From the NCBI GenBank assembly GCA_900321005.1, contig ONUF01000012.1, forward strand, positions 31,062 through 95,061: a DNA stretch of 64,000 nt. The letters run 5' to 3'. The position numbers and the translations under genes were made by a program. Positions 1-8,686 of this stretch are shown here, in pieces (positions within the stretch are counted from its first letter, which is position 1; the number at the start of each line of letters is the position of its first letter). Source of the DNA: an uncultured Bacteroidales bacterium (GTDB taxonomy: Bacteria > Bacteroidota > Bacteroidia > Bacteroidales > Paludibacteraceae). The notes under the pieces were generated by a model. The model did not search any database and was not told where the DNA came from. It was given only the letters and a program-made list of their open reading frames with translations.

Positions 1-278
1 GATTGTATGATAACAGGACGTTTGGTGGGAATAAGGATAATCTCGCCATAGTGCAGTCCGCGCTCACGCAGTTGCGGGTTGAGACGGATGATTTCGGACT
101 GCGGCACATCGAAGTTCACCCCGACGCGGTACAAGCCGATACTACGCTCTACCTCATAACGATACACCTCTTCCCCGTTGACGGTGTCCAGCGGGTAGTT
201 GAGCAGTTCTTGGGCTTTCAGCGGACTGAGGCAAGCGATGAGTGCCAGAGCCAAAACTATAAATGCGTTATTTCTCAT
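1..278 (-). CDS. LysM-domain exported protein, N-terminal part (runs off window)
   Basis: Reading the minus strand from the ATG at 276-278 gives a signal peptide (MRNNAFIVLALALIACLSPL, cleavage near KAQ) followed by a LysM-like segment with the usual YxV...F.V...IIRLNPQL.....GEIILIP pattern at about residues 38-85. LysM modules bind peptidoglycan, so an envelope role is inferred. The start overlaps the end of gldG by 11 bases, so it is probably the next gene of the same transcript. About 92 residues are visible and the rest lies left of the window, so any C-terminal domain is unknown. Confidence 0.7.
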   Translation of the reverse strand, partial: MRNNAFIVLALALIACLSPLKAQELLNYPLDTVNGEEVYRYEVERSIGLYRVGVNFDVPQSEIIRLNPQLRERGLHYGEIILIPTKRPVIIQ

Positions 279-1896
279 ATCTACGTTTTCTTATAACAAA
301 CACTATGCCGCCGATGAGAGCCAGGATGGCGACGGGGCTGATGGTGCTTATCAGTTGAATCTTCATTCGTTCGTCATGTGCGCGCTTGTCGTTCAACAGA
401 CGCAATGCGATATCTTTCTCGCGCAAGGCGATGAGTCCTTCGGCGTCGGTGAGCCAGAGTACGGCGTTGACCACCATATCGCGGTTGGAGAACTGCATGC
501 CGCTGTAGCGGTCGTAGCCCATGGGTAGGGCTTGGTTCTTCTGCAACTCATTGATGACAATGCTTCCGGAGGCGATGACCACTTGGCGGGTAGGTACGCC
601 GGTCTTACGAATCGGTTCGTCGGTGAGAATACCTTCGGGTACCATACGGTGGGCATAGGCACTGGTGAACGTTCCTTCGAGGGAGACCGCCACTGGCACA
701 TACTGGTATTTGAACTCCGCCATGTCGGGATTCATATCGCTCAGGTTCACCTCGCCGGGAGTTGCGGTGACGCGGCTGGCGGTGCTGGTAGCCAGGAGGA
801 TACGTTTCTCGATGCCATCTTCTCCGCCTACGGCGTCAATCGGGCTGACGAAGGTACTCATGACTTGTCCCATGTCCTTCGTGATAGGTGATCCTTGGCT
901 GGTGAGCAACAAGGGCGCATAGGTCCATGGCATGGGTTGGAAGTTAGGATGCTCGGCGTCGGAGGACACATTCACAGGGATAGGCAGACACTGGACATCT
1001 TGCACGAGGGCGGGATTGATACGCACGCCGTAGCGGAAGAGCAGGTCGGTGAGTCCGAGGTCCAAGGGGATGATCGGCGTGAAGCCGTCTTTCTGCAAGA
1101 TCTCTTCACTCAGTTGCACGCCGTTGATGGCCCAGAGGACAGCACCGCCGCGCATGATGTATTGGTCGATGACAAACCGCTCGGCATCGGTGAAGGCCGT
1201 CTGTGGGGCAAGGATGAGGATCGCCTGATAGCCGTCAAGGACATGGGCATCAATGGAGTCCGAAGCTATCGCTCCTCTATCGACCGCGAAGTACTTACTA
1301 AGAGCCGACATGAGGTCATAGGTATGCGCTTCGTCGGGTTCGCCGTGTCCCTCGAGGATGGCTACCCGCGGTGTCTCGTGCTGCGTGAGCAGGTGGAGTG
1401 CTTCCATGAACGCAAACTCGAGTTGCTCCATGCTGGCGTTGAGGTTCTCTTCGCCGCTGAGACCGCGGGTGTTCTTGAGAAGGGTGACTACCGCCTTTTT
1501 GCCTTTGTAGGAAAGCAGGGCATATGGATAGACGGTCGTTTGTGCAGTCTTGCCGTTCTGCTCCCGCTCGTGAATAATGATCGGCGAGAGACCGAGAGAA
1601 TCTCCTTTCACCTTTAACCTTTCACCTTTCACCTTTACGACGTCGGCATAGACGTCGAGTTCCTCGATGGTCTCTTCGGTCGCTTTCTTCAATCGGCGGA
1701 AGCCGGCATTGAGGTCACCATCCAACAGCAGGCTCACCTCGATAGGCGCATCGGTAGCACGGAGCAGGGTCTTGGAGGCCTCACTCAGACTATAGTGCTT
1801 GTCGTCCGTCAAATCCCAACGAACGACAAAAGCGTATGCCAGCACATTGGCCAGTAAAACGCTAATAAACACTATAACTAAGTTCCTAATCCGCAT
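268..1896 (-). CDS. gldG: GldG-like ABC transporter auxiliary protein
   Basis: 542 residues. An N-terminal membrane helix (about residues 6-26) is followed by the family signature RWDLTDDKHYSLS, then a long periplasmic ABC-type auxiliary domain, and a C-terminal membrane helix (about 515-535) ending in basic residues. This matches GldG, the partner of GldF in a Bacteroidota ABC transporter linked to gliding and T9SS function. No gldF lies immediately upstream; the neighbour there is a PPIase. A heptamer repeat array (1603-1637) is translated in frame as the repetitive VKVKGERLKVKGDSL near residues 86-100. The family is clear, but a motility role is not shown by sequence. Confidence 0.8.
   Translation of the reverse strand: MRIRNLVIVFISVLLANVLAYAFVVRWDLTDDKHYSLSEASKTLLRATDAPIEVSLLLDGDLNAGFRRLKKATEETIEELDVYADVVKVKGERLKVKGDSLGLSPIIIHEREQNGKTAQTTVYPYALLSYKGKKAVVTLLKNTRGLSGEENLNASMEQLEFAFMEALHLLTQHETPRVAILEGHGEPDEAHTYDLMSALSKYFAVDRGAIASDSIDAHVLDGYQAILILAPQTAFTDAERFVIDQYIMRGGAVLWAINGVQLSEEILQKDGFTPIIPLDLGLTDLLFRYGVRINPALVQDVQCLPIPVNVSSDAEHPNFQPMPWTYAPLLLTSQGSPITKDMGQVMSTFVSPIDAVGGEDGIEKRILLATSTASRVTATPGEVNLSDMNPDMAEFKYQYVPVAVSLEGTFTSAYAHRMVPEGILTDEPIRKTGVPTRQVVIASGSIVINELQKNQALPMGYDRYSGMQFSNRDMVVNAVLWLTDAEGLIALREKDIALRLLNDKRAHDERMKIQLISTISPVAILALIGGIVFVIRKRRYEK
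1603..1637. repeat. 7-bp tandem repeat inside gldG
   Basis: About five units of CTTTCAC/CTTTAAC. The frame stays open and the translation is VKVKGERLKVKG-like. It belongs to the heptamer repeat family seen across this window. Confidence 0.8.
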
Positions 1897-1923
1897 GGTT
1901 GCCTGCGTTCGGATGCTATCCGC

Positions 1924-3696
1924 TTACTTTTTTATACTTTGCCAAACGTCTTCGTTGATAACCACCGGATATTTCGCGCGGAGTTTCTCGATCCATGCTT
2001 TCTCCAGGAAGTCCTGGTAGTCGGTTGTTACTTTGCCTTTCTCGTCCTCCCAGGTTGCCGGTGCTTTGAGTTTCTTACCTACACAAACGACATACGGCAG
2101 TTGCTCGTTGGGGGTAAACTCGGCTTTTTTGATCTTCAGGCCGTATTTATCCACGGCTGCGTTCTTGCCTTGTTCCCACAGACCGCGCTGCGCTTTGACA
2201 TAGGTGACGCTGTCCTGATTGATACGATGTGCGATGTAGCTCTTGACAGAGTCCGGATCGGCACTCTTGATGATGGCCTGAGCGGCCTTTGCGCTGTTCT
2301 TATCTTTGCACTGGAGCAACCATCCTTTGAAGTGGGGTGCGTCCCAGGTGTATTTCTTCTTGTTGGCTGCGAAGAACTGCTCGAGTCCTGCGGTGTCCTT
2401 GGCTGCTTTGTCCCATACCTCACGGAGCGATACTTCGAAGAGCAGGATGCCGTCGTGGTATTCCTGTACGAGGTTTCTCAGTTCCGGATACTTCTCCTCG
2501 AGGTGTTCGTCGGCATAGGCTTTGACTTCTTCGTCGCTCATCTCAGCCGGGAGGTTATACTCGGCGCGGGTCTTACGGATAAAACTCTTATCGGCTTCTT
2601 TGGCACGCTCGTCGCGTTGTACCTGGCGCTCTACCTGGCTGCGGATCGAGTCGAGGGGTTGGATGCTGCGCTCGCCTTCTTTGTACAGGATATGCCATCC
2701 GTACATGGTCTGGAAGGGTGCACTGATCTGACCTACCTCGAGTGCGAAAGCAGCATCTTCGAAGGGCTTCACCATCATTCCTTTGCCGAACCATCCGAGG
2801 TCACCGCCACGGGCACTGCTGCCGCGGTCATCGGACTCGGCTTTTGCTACCTCCGCGAAGTTCTCTGCGTTGACGATAGCGGCGATAGAGTCGATGAGCG
2901 CTTTCTTGGCTGCTACGACAGAGTCGCTTTCGCCACGCGGGGTCATCTTCATAATATGACTGGCTTTGACCTCTTTGTGGTCGCGTTCTTCTTCAACGAG
3001 TACGATATGGAAGCCGTACTGGGTGCGGAAGGGTGCGCTGACTTTACCTACTTCGGTGCCATAGACAGCCTCTTCGAGCGGATAGACATAACGGAAAGGA
3101 GTGATCCATCCGAGTTCGCCGCCGGTCTCTTGTACAGAGGGATCGGTGCTGACAGCGCGGGCTACATCGGCGAAGGGTTCTACCGGCTGACGTACTTTCT
3201 TTGCCTTGCGTCCTTTACCTTTGATGACCTCTTTGCCGATGGTGACACGCTCATACGCTTCGTTGATCTTCATCAGTGCTTCTGCTTCCTGAGCACTGTC
3301 AGCGGTCGCGGGGCACTGGATAGCGATGTGTGCAGCGCGGCGGTCTTTGGCCATATGGCGCCAACTCATCTCCACGAGGCTGTCCATGGCTTGGTTATCC
3401 TGCAGGTACTTCGGCGTAGCCTGGGCACGGTAGCCTTTGAGTTCTTTCTTGAAGGCCTCGGTGGTGTCGATGCCTTGCGATTCGGCTTCTACGACCTTGA
3501 GTTTGAAGTTAATGAACATGTCGAGGTACTCGTCCATGGTCTTGGGATCGAGTGCTCCGGCTTGGTTGTTTTTCTCATAGATGTAGAGGAACTCCTCTGC
3601 ACTGACGGGTTTACCGTTGATGGTCATCAGCGGTTTGTCTTGAGCCATCATGTTCAGGCTCAACGCTGCTACGATAAATAAAAATGCTTTTTTCAT
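1924..3696 (-). CDS. Periplasmic peptidyl-prolyl isomerase with two parvulin domains (SurA/PpiC type)
   Basis: 590 residues with signal peptide MKKAFLFIVAALSLNMMAQ. Two rotamase (PpiC) domains are visible at about residues 120-237 and 244-342. Each carries the parvulin signature: GGELGWITP...FRTQYGFHIV in the first and GGDLGWFGKG...FQTMYGWHIL in the second. A lysine-rich insert (about 155-170) interrupts the first domain. A SurA-like chaperone function for outer-membrane proteins is inferred from family knowledge. The C-terminal 240 residues are helical and not assigned. It ends 27 bp before gldG on the same strand. Confidence 0.85.
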   Translation of the reverse strand: MKKAFLFIVAALSLNMMAQDKPLMTINGKPVSAEEFLYIYEKNNQAGALDPKTMDEYLDMFINFKLKVVEAESQGIDTTEAFKKELKGYRAQATPKYLQDNQAMDSLVEMSWRHMAKDRRAAHIAIQCPATADSAQEAEALMKINEAYERVTIGKEVIKGKGRKAKKVRQPVEPFADVARAVSTDPSVQETGGELGWITPFRYVYPLEEAVYGTEVGKVSAPFRTQYGFHIVLVEEERDHKEVKASHIMKMTPRGESDSVVAAKKALIDSIAAIVNAENFAEVAKAESDDRGSSARGGDLGWFGKGMMVKPFEDAAFALEVGQISAPFQTMYGWHILYKEGERSIQPLDSIRSQVERQVQRDERAKEADKSFIRKTRAEYNLPAEMSDEEVKAYADEHLEEKYPELRNLVQEYHDGILLFEVSLREVWDKAAKDTAGLEQFFAANKKKYTWDAPHFKGWLLQCKDKNSAKAAQAIIKSADPDSVKSYIAHRINQDSVTYVKAQRGLWEQGKNAAVDKYGLKIKKAEFTPNEQLPYVVCVGKKLKAPATWEDEKGKVTTDYQDFLEKAWIEKLRAKYPVVINEDVWQSIKK

Positions 3697-3700
3697 ATAC

Positions 3701-3735
3701 TAAAATCTAAAATGTAAAATTTCAAATCTTCAAAT
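3701..3735. repeat. 7-bp tandem repeat at PPIase / DHH phosphoesterase junction
   Basis: Five heptamers: TAAAATC, TAAAATG, TAAAATT, TCAAATC, TTCAAAT. The array overlaps the last codons and the stop of the DHH phosphoesterase (C-terminus KYLKI), so the repeat supplies the 3' end of that gene. Confidence 0.85.
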
Positions 3736-4762
3736 ACTTTTTGTACGTCCGTTCAAAAAGTGCAACTGCTTGTCCGATGGTGCCGAAGATCTCTCCTCCG
3801 GAGGCGTTGGCATGTCCGCCGCCATGGAAGACTTCGCTCGCCCATATATTCACAGGTCGGTCACCTTGCGAGCGGAAGGATATACGGATACGGGACTTCG
3901 GTGTGCCGGGCTTGGCGCGCTCCTCGCGCATGAAGACGGAGTAATAGACATCGCTGATCTGAAGCGGCATGTTCACCAGTCCTTCGGTGTCGCCCACCTG
4001 GTAATGGTACTGCTCCAACTCGTCCGCCGAGAGGGTGATGAGCGCCAAGTGGTGCTCGGGGTAGATGCGCATCTTGCGATAGAGGGCATAGCCGGTGAGG
4101 CGCACGCGGTGCTCGGAATACTGGTTAAAGACCGCATCATAGATGGCATCTTTCTGCACGCCCGCGCGTAAGAGTTCGGCGATGATGTCGTACAATTCCG
4201 CGCGCGTAGAGTTAAAGCTGAAATTGCCCGTGTCGGTCATGAGGCCGGTGTAGATACAGGTCGCAACTTCGTTGCTGATTGCTGATTGATCTCCGAAGAG
4301 CAGTTTATAGACAATTTCGCAACTGGACGAGGCTTCGGGGTGGGAGTGTATCTCATCGGCGAAGTCCGTCGGGTTGAGATGGTGGTCGATGAGGATCTTC
4401 GGGCAGGGGTTAGCGAGCATCTTGTCACCCATGGGTCCGATACGCTTGGGGTCATTGAAATCGGTGCAGATAAAGAGGTCCGCGGCTGCGATGAGGACAT
4501 CGCAGGCCGTGTGCTCTTTCTCATACACGTGTATCTTGTCCGCGCCCGGCATCCAGTTGAAGAATGCCGGAAAGGCATTGGGGACGATCACGTGTACACT
4601 AGCGCTACCAGCGCGTTTACACTGCGGCTCTGCCGCGTTTAACTGTGCCTCCGGCACGTTTAACCAGTTCCATAGCGCGAGGGCTGAACCCATGGCATCG
4701 CCGTCGGGCGCCATGTGGGTAAAGATGACGATATGTTGTGCGTTCTGCAGCAGTTCTTTCAT
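3722..4762 (-). CDS. nrnA: DHH/DHHA1 phosphoesterase, NrnA-like
   Basis: 346 residues. The DHH-family metal motifs are present: DGDAMGS at about 20-26, DFND at 101-104, DHH at 126-128, and the DHHA1 substrate motif GGGHANASGG near 318-327. NrnA degrades nanoRNA and cyclic-dinucleotide products and dephosphorylates pAp; that function is inferred from the family. Two foreign-looking peptides are translated from repeats. Residues 36-54 come from a triple micro-hairpin (4602-4658), and DQSAISNE near 158-165 comes from a heptamer array (4272-4292). The C-terminus and stop come from another heptamer array. Confidence 0.85.
   Translation of the reverse strand: MKELLQNAQHIVIFTHMAPDGDAMGSALALWNWLNVPEAQLNAAEPQCKRAGSASVHVIVPNAFPAFFNWMPGADKIHVYEKEHTACDVLIAAADLFICTDFNDPKRIGPMGDKMLANPCPKILIDHHLNPTDFADEIHSHPEASSSCEIVYKLLFGDQSAISNEVATCIYTGLMTDTGNFSFNSTRAELYDIIAELLRAGVQKDAIYDAVFNQYSEHRVRLTGYALYRKMRIYPEHHLALITLSADELEQYHYQVGDTEGLVNMPLQISDVYYSVFMREERAKPGTPKSRIRISFRSQGDRPVNIWASEVFHGGGHANASGGEIFGTIGQAVALFERTYKKYLKI
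4272..4292. repeat. 7-bp tandem repeat inside nrnA
   Basis: Three units of TTGCTGA/TTGATCT; the coding strand reads DQSAISNE. The same peptide type recurs in MurD, MurE and MurG. Confidence 0.75.
4602..4658. repeat. Triple micro-hairpin element inside nrnA
   Basis: Three perfect 5-3-5 inverted repeats, GCGCT-ACC-AGCGC (4602-4614), GCGGC-TCT-GCCGC (4624-4636) and GTGCC-TCC-GGCAC (4644-4656), each followed by GTTTAC or GTTTAAC. They are in frame in nrnA and encode LNVPEAQLNAAEPQCKRAG. Confidence 0.85.
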
Positions 4763-4766
4763 GCGC

Positions 4767-6386
4767 TTATTTCTTCTTGTTTTTTACCTGCTTATGTACA
4801 TACAGTCCCGGCAGGAAGGTCTTCTTCACGCCGTCGATACACGGACCGAACATATAGAGCGGGAAGGGTTTCCACTCGTTGCGTTTCCATTCCACTTCAT
4901 ATGCCCGCGGGCGGATGTCCACGGCCGTCGGGTTGCTCTTCGGCAGCAGGGTGTTGGCGAGAGTAGTGAAGGCCTTTGCGTTCTTGGTGACGATCTTATA
5001 GGGGATATCATCTTCCTCATGCACCTTGACCTTCAGACCGTGATAGAGCATGCGGAAGGTGCCTTTGGCCAGTTGGTTGTCGCCGGTATAGTGCATGTCG
5101 AGCGTGTCGAGATGGCAGTCGGCGGTGATACCTACGAGCGGACGCACGAAGGTGTTGAGGTAGTCGATGTCGATGTCGGTAGCATGGAGGTCGAGCAACC
5201 ACTGGCAGGACTTGTCCATACTCATGTTCATCTTCGCGATAGCATGTCCGTTCTTCGAGATAGGACAGTGACCGTTGACATACATCGTTGCTCCGCGTTT
5301 GTTGGTGACATTATCTACCAGAGTGCGGATGTCGCGCAGTTTGAGACGACCGCAGTTGACGTTCGTGCTGGCGAACTCGATGTCTATCTTGCGAATGCCG
5401 GCATCCACATGCTTGATGCAGAAGACGGCGGGCAGAGAGGTCAGGATGTTCTGCGGCATGTCGAACGGTGCTTTCGGGGCATAGCGTTCATCGCGGAAGA
5501 TGTCCATGCTCGCTACCGTCGCCGAGAGGTGGTCAAGGTTGAAGTCTTTGTTCATCGCCTTATGGATGGGGTTGAGCGGTGCCGTGGTGACACTCTCGAT
5601 GGTCATGTCCATCCAAGTCACAGGTTCGCGCACGATGTCGCCGAGTTTCTTGCGGGCCATCGTGTGGCATATACGGGTACGGCCGACCTTCAGCTCACCT
5701 TGGTTGGCATGCTCGATGTCGCTGGTCTCCAAACGTATCATGCCGTCGGGCATCAGCACGCGGGCATTGCCGAGCGAGAAAGCATACATGGTGTCGTTAT
5801 AGTGGAAAGTCGAGTCATAGACGAGGTCATGGACCGTGAGGCCGACGGTGTCCACCGCCAGGTCCAGTTTGGAACTCAGGCTATGCAGCGAGAAAGCGGC
5901 GTTCTTGATATGCAACTTGTCCAACTCCGCGCGCTTGAGCCATTCGCTGCCTTGGCGAAGGGTCGTGTCCTTGAACTGCGGGAAGGACAGCTCGGGGTGC
6001 TTCTCGTCGAGCCATAACTCCATCGCCGGCCGAACGATACGCACATCGTTGATGTATATCTGTTTGTCGAACAGCAGCGAGTAGAAGATACGTCCTACGG
6101 CGATGCGGTCTACATGCGCCACAAAACCCGGAACGACGGTGTCGTTGACGTGCAGGGGCTCACCGCGATAGGCAAAATGCAGGTCCGTCACATCGGCGGT
6201 GCCGCTGAAGAAACGCAGGTCGATGTCACCCACCGACGCTTCGCATCCCGGCAGTTCTGCCAGCGCTTTGTTGACCTCTTTGGTGAGAACGCTCGAGAGC
6301 ATCACGTCGGCAGTCACAAAGAAAGCAATGCCGATGGCAAGCAGGCAACCCAACACAATCAAGGTTATTTTCGTTCCTTTTTTCAT
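4767..6386 (-). CDS. AsmA/DUF748-like inner-membrane-anchored protein
   Basis: 539 residues. One N-terminal membrane helix (about residues 7-27) is followed by a long beta-rich periplasmic region beginning VMLSSVLTKEVNKAL...G.IDLRFFSGTADVTDL. The order (anchor, repeated ...V.DI.L....G.....L pattern, paired beta strands) is typical of AsmA/TamB/DUF748 proteins, which are linked to lipid transport across the periplasm. That role is inferred; no catalytic motif is visible. It lies 4 bp upstream of nrnA and 26 bp downstream of murG on the same strand, so co-transcription is likely. Confidence 0.6.
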   Translation of the reverse strand: MKKGTKITLIVLGCLLAIGIAFFVTADVMLSSVLTKEVNKALAELPGCEASVGDIDLRFFSGTADVTDLHFAYRGEPLHVNDTVVPGFVAHVDRIAVGRIFYSLLFDKQIYINDVRIVRPAMELWLDEKHPELSFPQFKDTTLRQGSEWLKRAELDKLHIKNAAFSLHSLSSKLDLAVDTVGLTVHDLVYDSTFHYNDTMYAFSLGNARVLMPDGMIRLETSDIEHANQGELKVGRTRICHTMARKKLGDIVREPVTWMDMTIESVTTAPLNPIHKAMNKDFNLDHLSATVASMDIFRDERYAPKAPFDMPQNILTSLPAVFCIKHVDAGIRKIDIEFASTNVNCGRLKLRDIRTLVDNVTNKRGATMYVNGHCPISKNGHAIAKMNMSMDKSCQWLLDLHATDIDIDYLNTFVRPLVGITADCHLDTLDMHYTGDNQLAKGTFRMLYHGLKVKVHEEDDIPYKIVTKNAKAFTTLANTLLPKSNPTAVDIRPRAYEVEWKRNEWKPFPLYMFGPCIDGVKKTFLPGLYVHKQVKNKKK

Positions 6387-6400
6387 ATCTATGAATTTTT

Positions 6401-6428
6401 ACACTTTACACCTTACACCTTACACAAT
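6401..6428. repeat. 7-bp tandem repeat at murG 3' end
   Basis: Four heptamers ACACTTT, ACACCTT, ACACCTT, ACACAAT. On the coding strand the TGTAAGG units give the last MurG codons (LCKV) and the stop TAA, so the array ends the gene. Confidence 0.85.
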
Positions 6429-7504
6429 TTCATCACTTCTTCTGCGATGCGTTTTGCCGAGTCGCGCTGGGCGAGGGTGAGCACGTTGGTGTGCAAGGTC
6501 TTCAGTCGCGCGTCATCTTGAATCAATTCCAGCGCCGTAGGAATCAGTTTCTCGGCGGCCTCGATATCTTTGACGAGCACCGCGGCGTCCTTGCGCACGA
6601 GCGCCAAGGCATTGTGCGTCTGATGGTCCTCCGCTACGTTGGGCGAAGGCACGAGGATAGCGGGTTTGCCGAGCAGGCATATCTCGCTGATGGACGAAGC
6701 GCCCGCGCGCGATATGACGAGGTCAGCCTGCGCATAACGGTCAGGCATGTCGCTCAGAAAATCCAGACACTCGATGTTCGCCGGGCTTCCGGCTGCTTCC
6801 CATGCTGCTTTGCAGGACTCGAAGTATATCTTACCTGTCTGCCACACGACGTGGATATCGCTGAATGCTGAAAGCTGATTACTGATAGCTTCTTTCATGG
6901 CGTTATTGATTGTCTGGGCACCGAGCGAGCCGCCGATGATTAATAAATGTTTAGTGGCTGCGCCGTTTATAACTTCGCGTTTAGGGGCTTTGCCGTTTAA
7001 CAGGTTCTGCCGCACGGGATTTCCGGTCAATATGATCTTGTCGGCGGGGAAGAAGCGCTCCATGCCTTCGTACGCTACGCAGATCTTCGCGGCTTTATTT
7101 TTAAGAATCTTATTGGTCACGCCGGCAAAGCCGTTCTGCTCTTGCAAGAGAATAGGAATACCCATTTGCGCTGCGGCCCACATTGCTGCACCGGAGGCAT
7201 AACCGCCGACACCGACACCTACGTCGGGACGGAAGTCGCGAATGATCTTCTTCACTTGGCGGATGGATTTCGCGAGGTCGATGAGCACGGAGATGTTCTT
7301 CCAAGGCTGGGCACGGTTGAAGCCGCGTACGGGCAGACCGACGATCTCATAGCCGGCTTGCGGAACACGCTCCATCTCCATGCGTCCAAGGGCGCCGATG
7401 AATAAGATCTGCGCGTCGGGGTCGAGTTCCTTCAGCGCGTTCGCGATGCTCACTGCGGGGAAGATGTGTCCTCCGGTTCCCCCTCCGGAAATCAAATACC
7501 GCAT
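6413..7504 (-). CDS. murG: UDP-GlcNAc:lipid I GlcNAc transferase MurG
   Basis: About 363 residues from the ATG at 7502-7504. A longer reading would start inside the promoter and is not used. The glycine-rich loop GGGTGGHIFPA starts at residue 6, with GGSLGAQTIN, LVISRAGASSISEI and PNVAEDHQTHNA in the C-terminal UDP-GlcNAc site. It makes lipid II from lipid I at the inner membrane. It is detached from the main division cluster by about 10 kb. Two repeat families sit inside it: micro-hairpins (6948-7002, NGKAPKREVINGAATK) between the two Rossmann domains, and a heptamer array (6861-6888, SNQLSAFSD). Confidence 0.95.
   Translation of the reverse strand: MRYLISGGGTGGHIFPAVSIANALKELDPDAQILFIGALGRMEMERVPQAGYEIVGLPVRGFNRAQPWKNISVLIDLAKSIRQVKKIIRDFRPDVGVGVGGYASGAAMWAAAQMGIPILLQEQNGFAGVTNKILKNKAAKICVAYEGMERFFPADKIILTGNPVRQNLLNGKAPKREVINGAATKHLLIIGGSLGAQTINNAMKEAISNQLSAFSDIHVVWQTGKIYFESCKAAWEAAGSPANIECLDFLSDMPDRYAQADLVISRAGASSISEICLLGKPAILVPSPNVAEDHQTHNALALVRKDAAVLVKDIEAAEKLIPTALELIQDDARLKTLHTNVLTLAQRDSAKRIAEEVMKLCKV
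6861..6888. repeat. 7-bp tandem repeat inside murG
   Basis: Four heptamers CTGAATG, CTGAAAG, CTGATTA, CTGATAG, translated in frame as ISNQLSAFSD. Confidence 0.8.
6948..7002. repeat. Micro-hairpin element inside murG
   Basis: GTTTA blocks at four positions separate short inverted repeats (GGC-TGC-GCC and GGC-TTT-GCC on the plus strand). It is translated in MurG as LNGKAPKREVINGAATK. This is a more degenerate copy of the nrnA element. Confidence 0.7.
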
Positions 7505-7525
7505 AGTTCTTTTCAAAAAACGCGG

Positions 7526-7557
7526 CAAAGGTACAAAAAAATATTGATATATGCAAA
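7526..7557 (-). promoter_or_regulatory. Bacteroidota promoter for murG
   Basis: On the minus strand TTTG (7554-7557), 20 bp, TACCTTTG (7526-7533). The spacer begins CATATATCA. It gives a short leader to the MurG ATG at 7504. Confidence 0.8.
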
Positions 7558-7561
7558 TAAA

Positions 7562-7593
7562 TTTGCACATATCGCGAAAAAGCAGTAATTTTG
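7562..7593 (+). promoter_or_regulatory. Bacteroidota promoter for the DMT transporter
   Basis: TTTG (7562-7565), 20 bp, TAATTTTG (7586-7593). It is divergent from the murG promoter. An ATG at 7591 overlaps the -7 box and so cannot be the start; 7609 is used. Confidence 0.75.
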
Positions 7594-7608
7594 TGCACTT
7601 TTTTATTT

Positions 7609-8574
7609 ATGTGGATAGTTTTATCGTTCATCTCTGCCCTCTGTCTGGGGTGCTATGATATCAGTAAGAAGATCGCGCTGCGGGAGAACCGGGTGATTGA
7701 TGTGCTGACGCTGAGTGTATGTATCTCGACGGTGCTGTTGTCGGTGCCGTGGTGCCTGTCGCGCGTATGTCCGGAGACGATGACGGCTACGCCGTTTTTT
7801 GTGCCGCAACTGGATCTCGCGGCGCACGGCTTGGTGGTCATCAAGTCGATGATTGTACTCAGCAGTTGGGTGTTCGCGTATATCTCGTTGAAGCACCTGC
7901 CGCTGTCGGTGGTGAGTCCGATGCAGGCGACGCGGCCGATGTGGACGTTGGTAGGCGCAATGCTCCTTTTCGGCGAACGATTGAACGGATGGCAGTGGCT
8001 GGGTGTGAGTCTGGCAATTGGCACGGTGTTCGTGTTCTCTTTCAAAAATAAATCGCGGCTGAAGGGGGTGAAGAATAAAGTGGATGGAAGGTATTATGTT
8101 GCCTTGGCTCTCGCCATCCTTATCGGCGCGTGTTCCGGCTTGTACGACAAATACCTCATGCGCAGTTACGACCATAACGCCGTCCAGGTCTATTATACCT
8201 TCTATCAGGCTCTGATGATGCTTGTGGTGTGGTTTGTTGTCCGCGCCTTGCAGGCAAAAAAAGAACAAGCGTCCACCGCACACCCTACACCGTCCACCTT
8301 ACACTTTACACCATCCACCTTCCACCCCATACAAAAAACAGGCGTTATCGTCCTGATAAGCCTGTTTCTCATTGTCTCGGACAACGTCTATATGTTAGCG
8401 CTTCGCGATCCGGACAGTCTGATAGCCGTCGTGAGTACCATCCGCCGCGGCGGTGCGGTGATAGGCTTTGCCTACGGCCTGCTTTTCCTCAAAGAACCCG
8501 ACCCTTGGAAGAAAGTCGCCTGCATGCTCGGCATCCTCGCCGGCCTCATATGTCTGGCGATAGGGTCGATGTAG
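7609..8574 (+). CDS. EamA/DMT-family transporter
   Basis: About 321 residues with some ten hydrophobic helices in two EamA halves (first half about residues 1-145, second from about 160). MQATRPMWTLVGAMLLFGE is a typical EamA loop-helix. The substrate cannot be told from sequence. The cytoplasmic loop near residues 221-240 is encoded by an eight-unit heptamer array and reads STAHPTPSTLHFTPSTFHP. The start at 7609 was chosen because the promoter -7 box covers the earlier ATG. Confidence 0.8.
   Translation: MWIVLSFISALCLGCYDISKKIALRENRVIDVLTLSVCISTVLLSVPWCLSRVCPETMTATPFFVPQLDLAAHGLVVIKSMIVLSSWVFAYISLKHLPLSVVSPMQATRPMWTLVGAMLLFGERLNGWQWLGVSLAIGTVFVFSFKNKSRLKGVKNKVDGRYYVALALAILIGACSGLYDKYLMRSYDHNAVQVYYTFYQALMMLVVWFVVRALQAKKEQASTAHPTPSTLHFTPSTFHPIQKTGVIVLISLFLIVSDNVYMLALRDPDSLIAVVSTIRRGGAVIGFAYGLLFLKEPDPWKKVACMLGILAGLICLAIGSM
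8271..8326. repeat. Eight-unit 7-bp tandem repeat inside the DMT transporter
   Basis: Eight consecutive heptamers of the form NNNCACC/NNACACC (GTCCACC, GCACACC, CTACACC, GTCCACC, TTACACT, TTACACC, ATCCACC, TTCCACC). The frame remains open although 56 is not a multiple of three. It is the longest coding array in the window. Confidence 0.9.
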
Positions 8575-8626
8575 GGTATCCACCTTGTCTCCACCTGGTT
8601 CCAAAGGGTACTCAATGGGTGCTGAA

Positions 8627-8662
8627 AGGGTGATCAAAGGCTGATCAGACCAAGATCACCCT
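8627..8662. repeat. Inverted repeat downstream of the DMT transporter
   Basis: AGGGTGATC (8627-8635) and GATCACCCT (8654-8662), perfect 9-bp arms with an 18-base loop. It lies between convergent genes and has no U-tract, so it is a weak terminator candidate. Confidence 0.4.
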
Positions 8663-8686
8663 AACCACAAACCAAGGTCTATACGT

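Noticed and set aside
1939-3681. 580-codon plus-strand open frame over the PPIase gene
   Set aside because: Shadow of the double parvulin gene.
4374-6017. 547-codon plus-strand open frame over the AsmA-like and nrnA genes
   Set aside because: The minus strand has clear protein families there; the plus frame is low-complexity and has no start signal.
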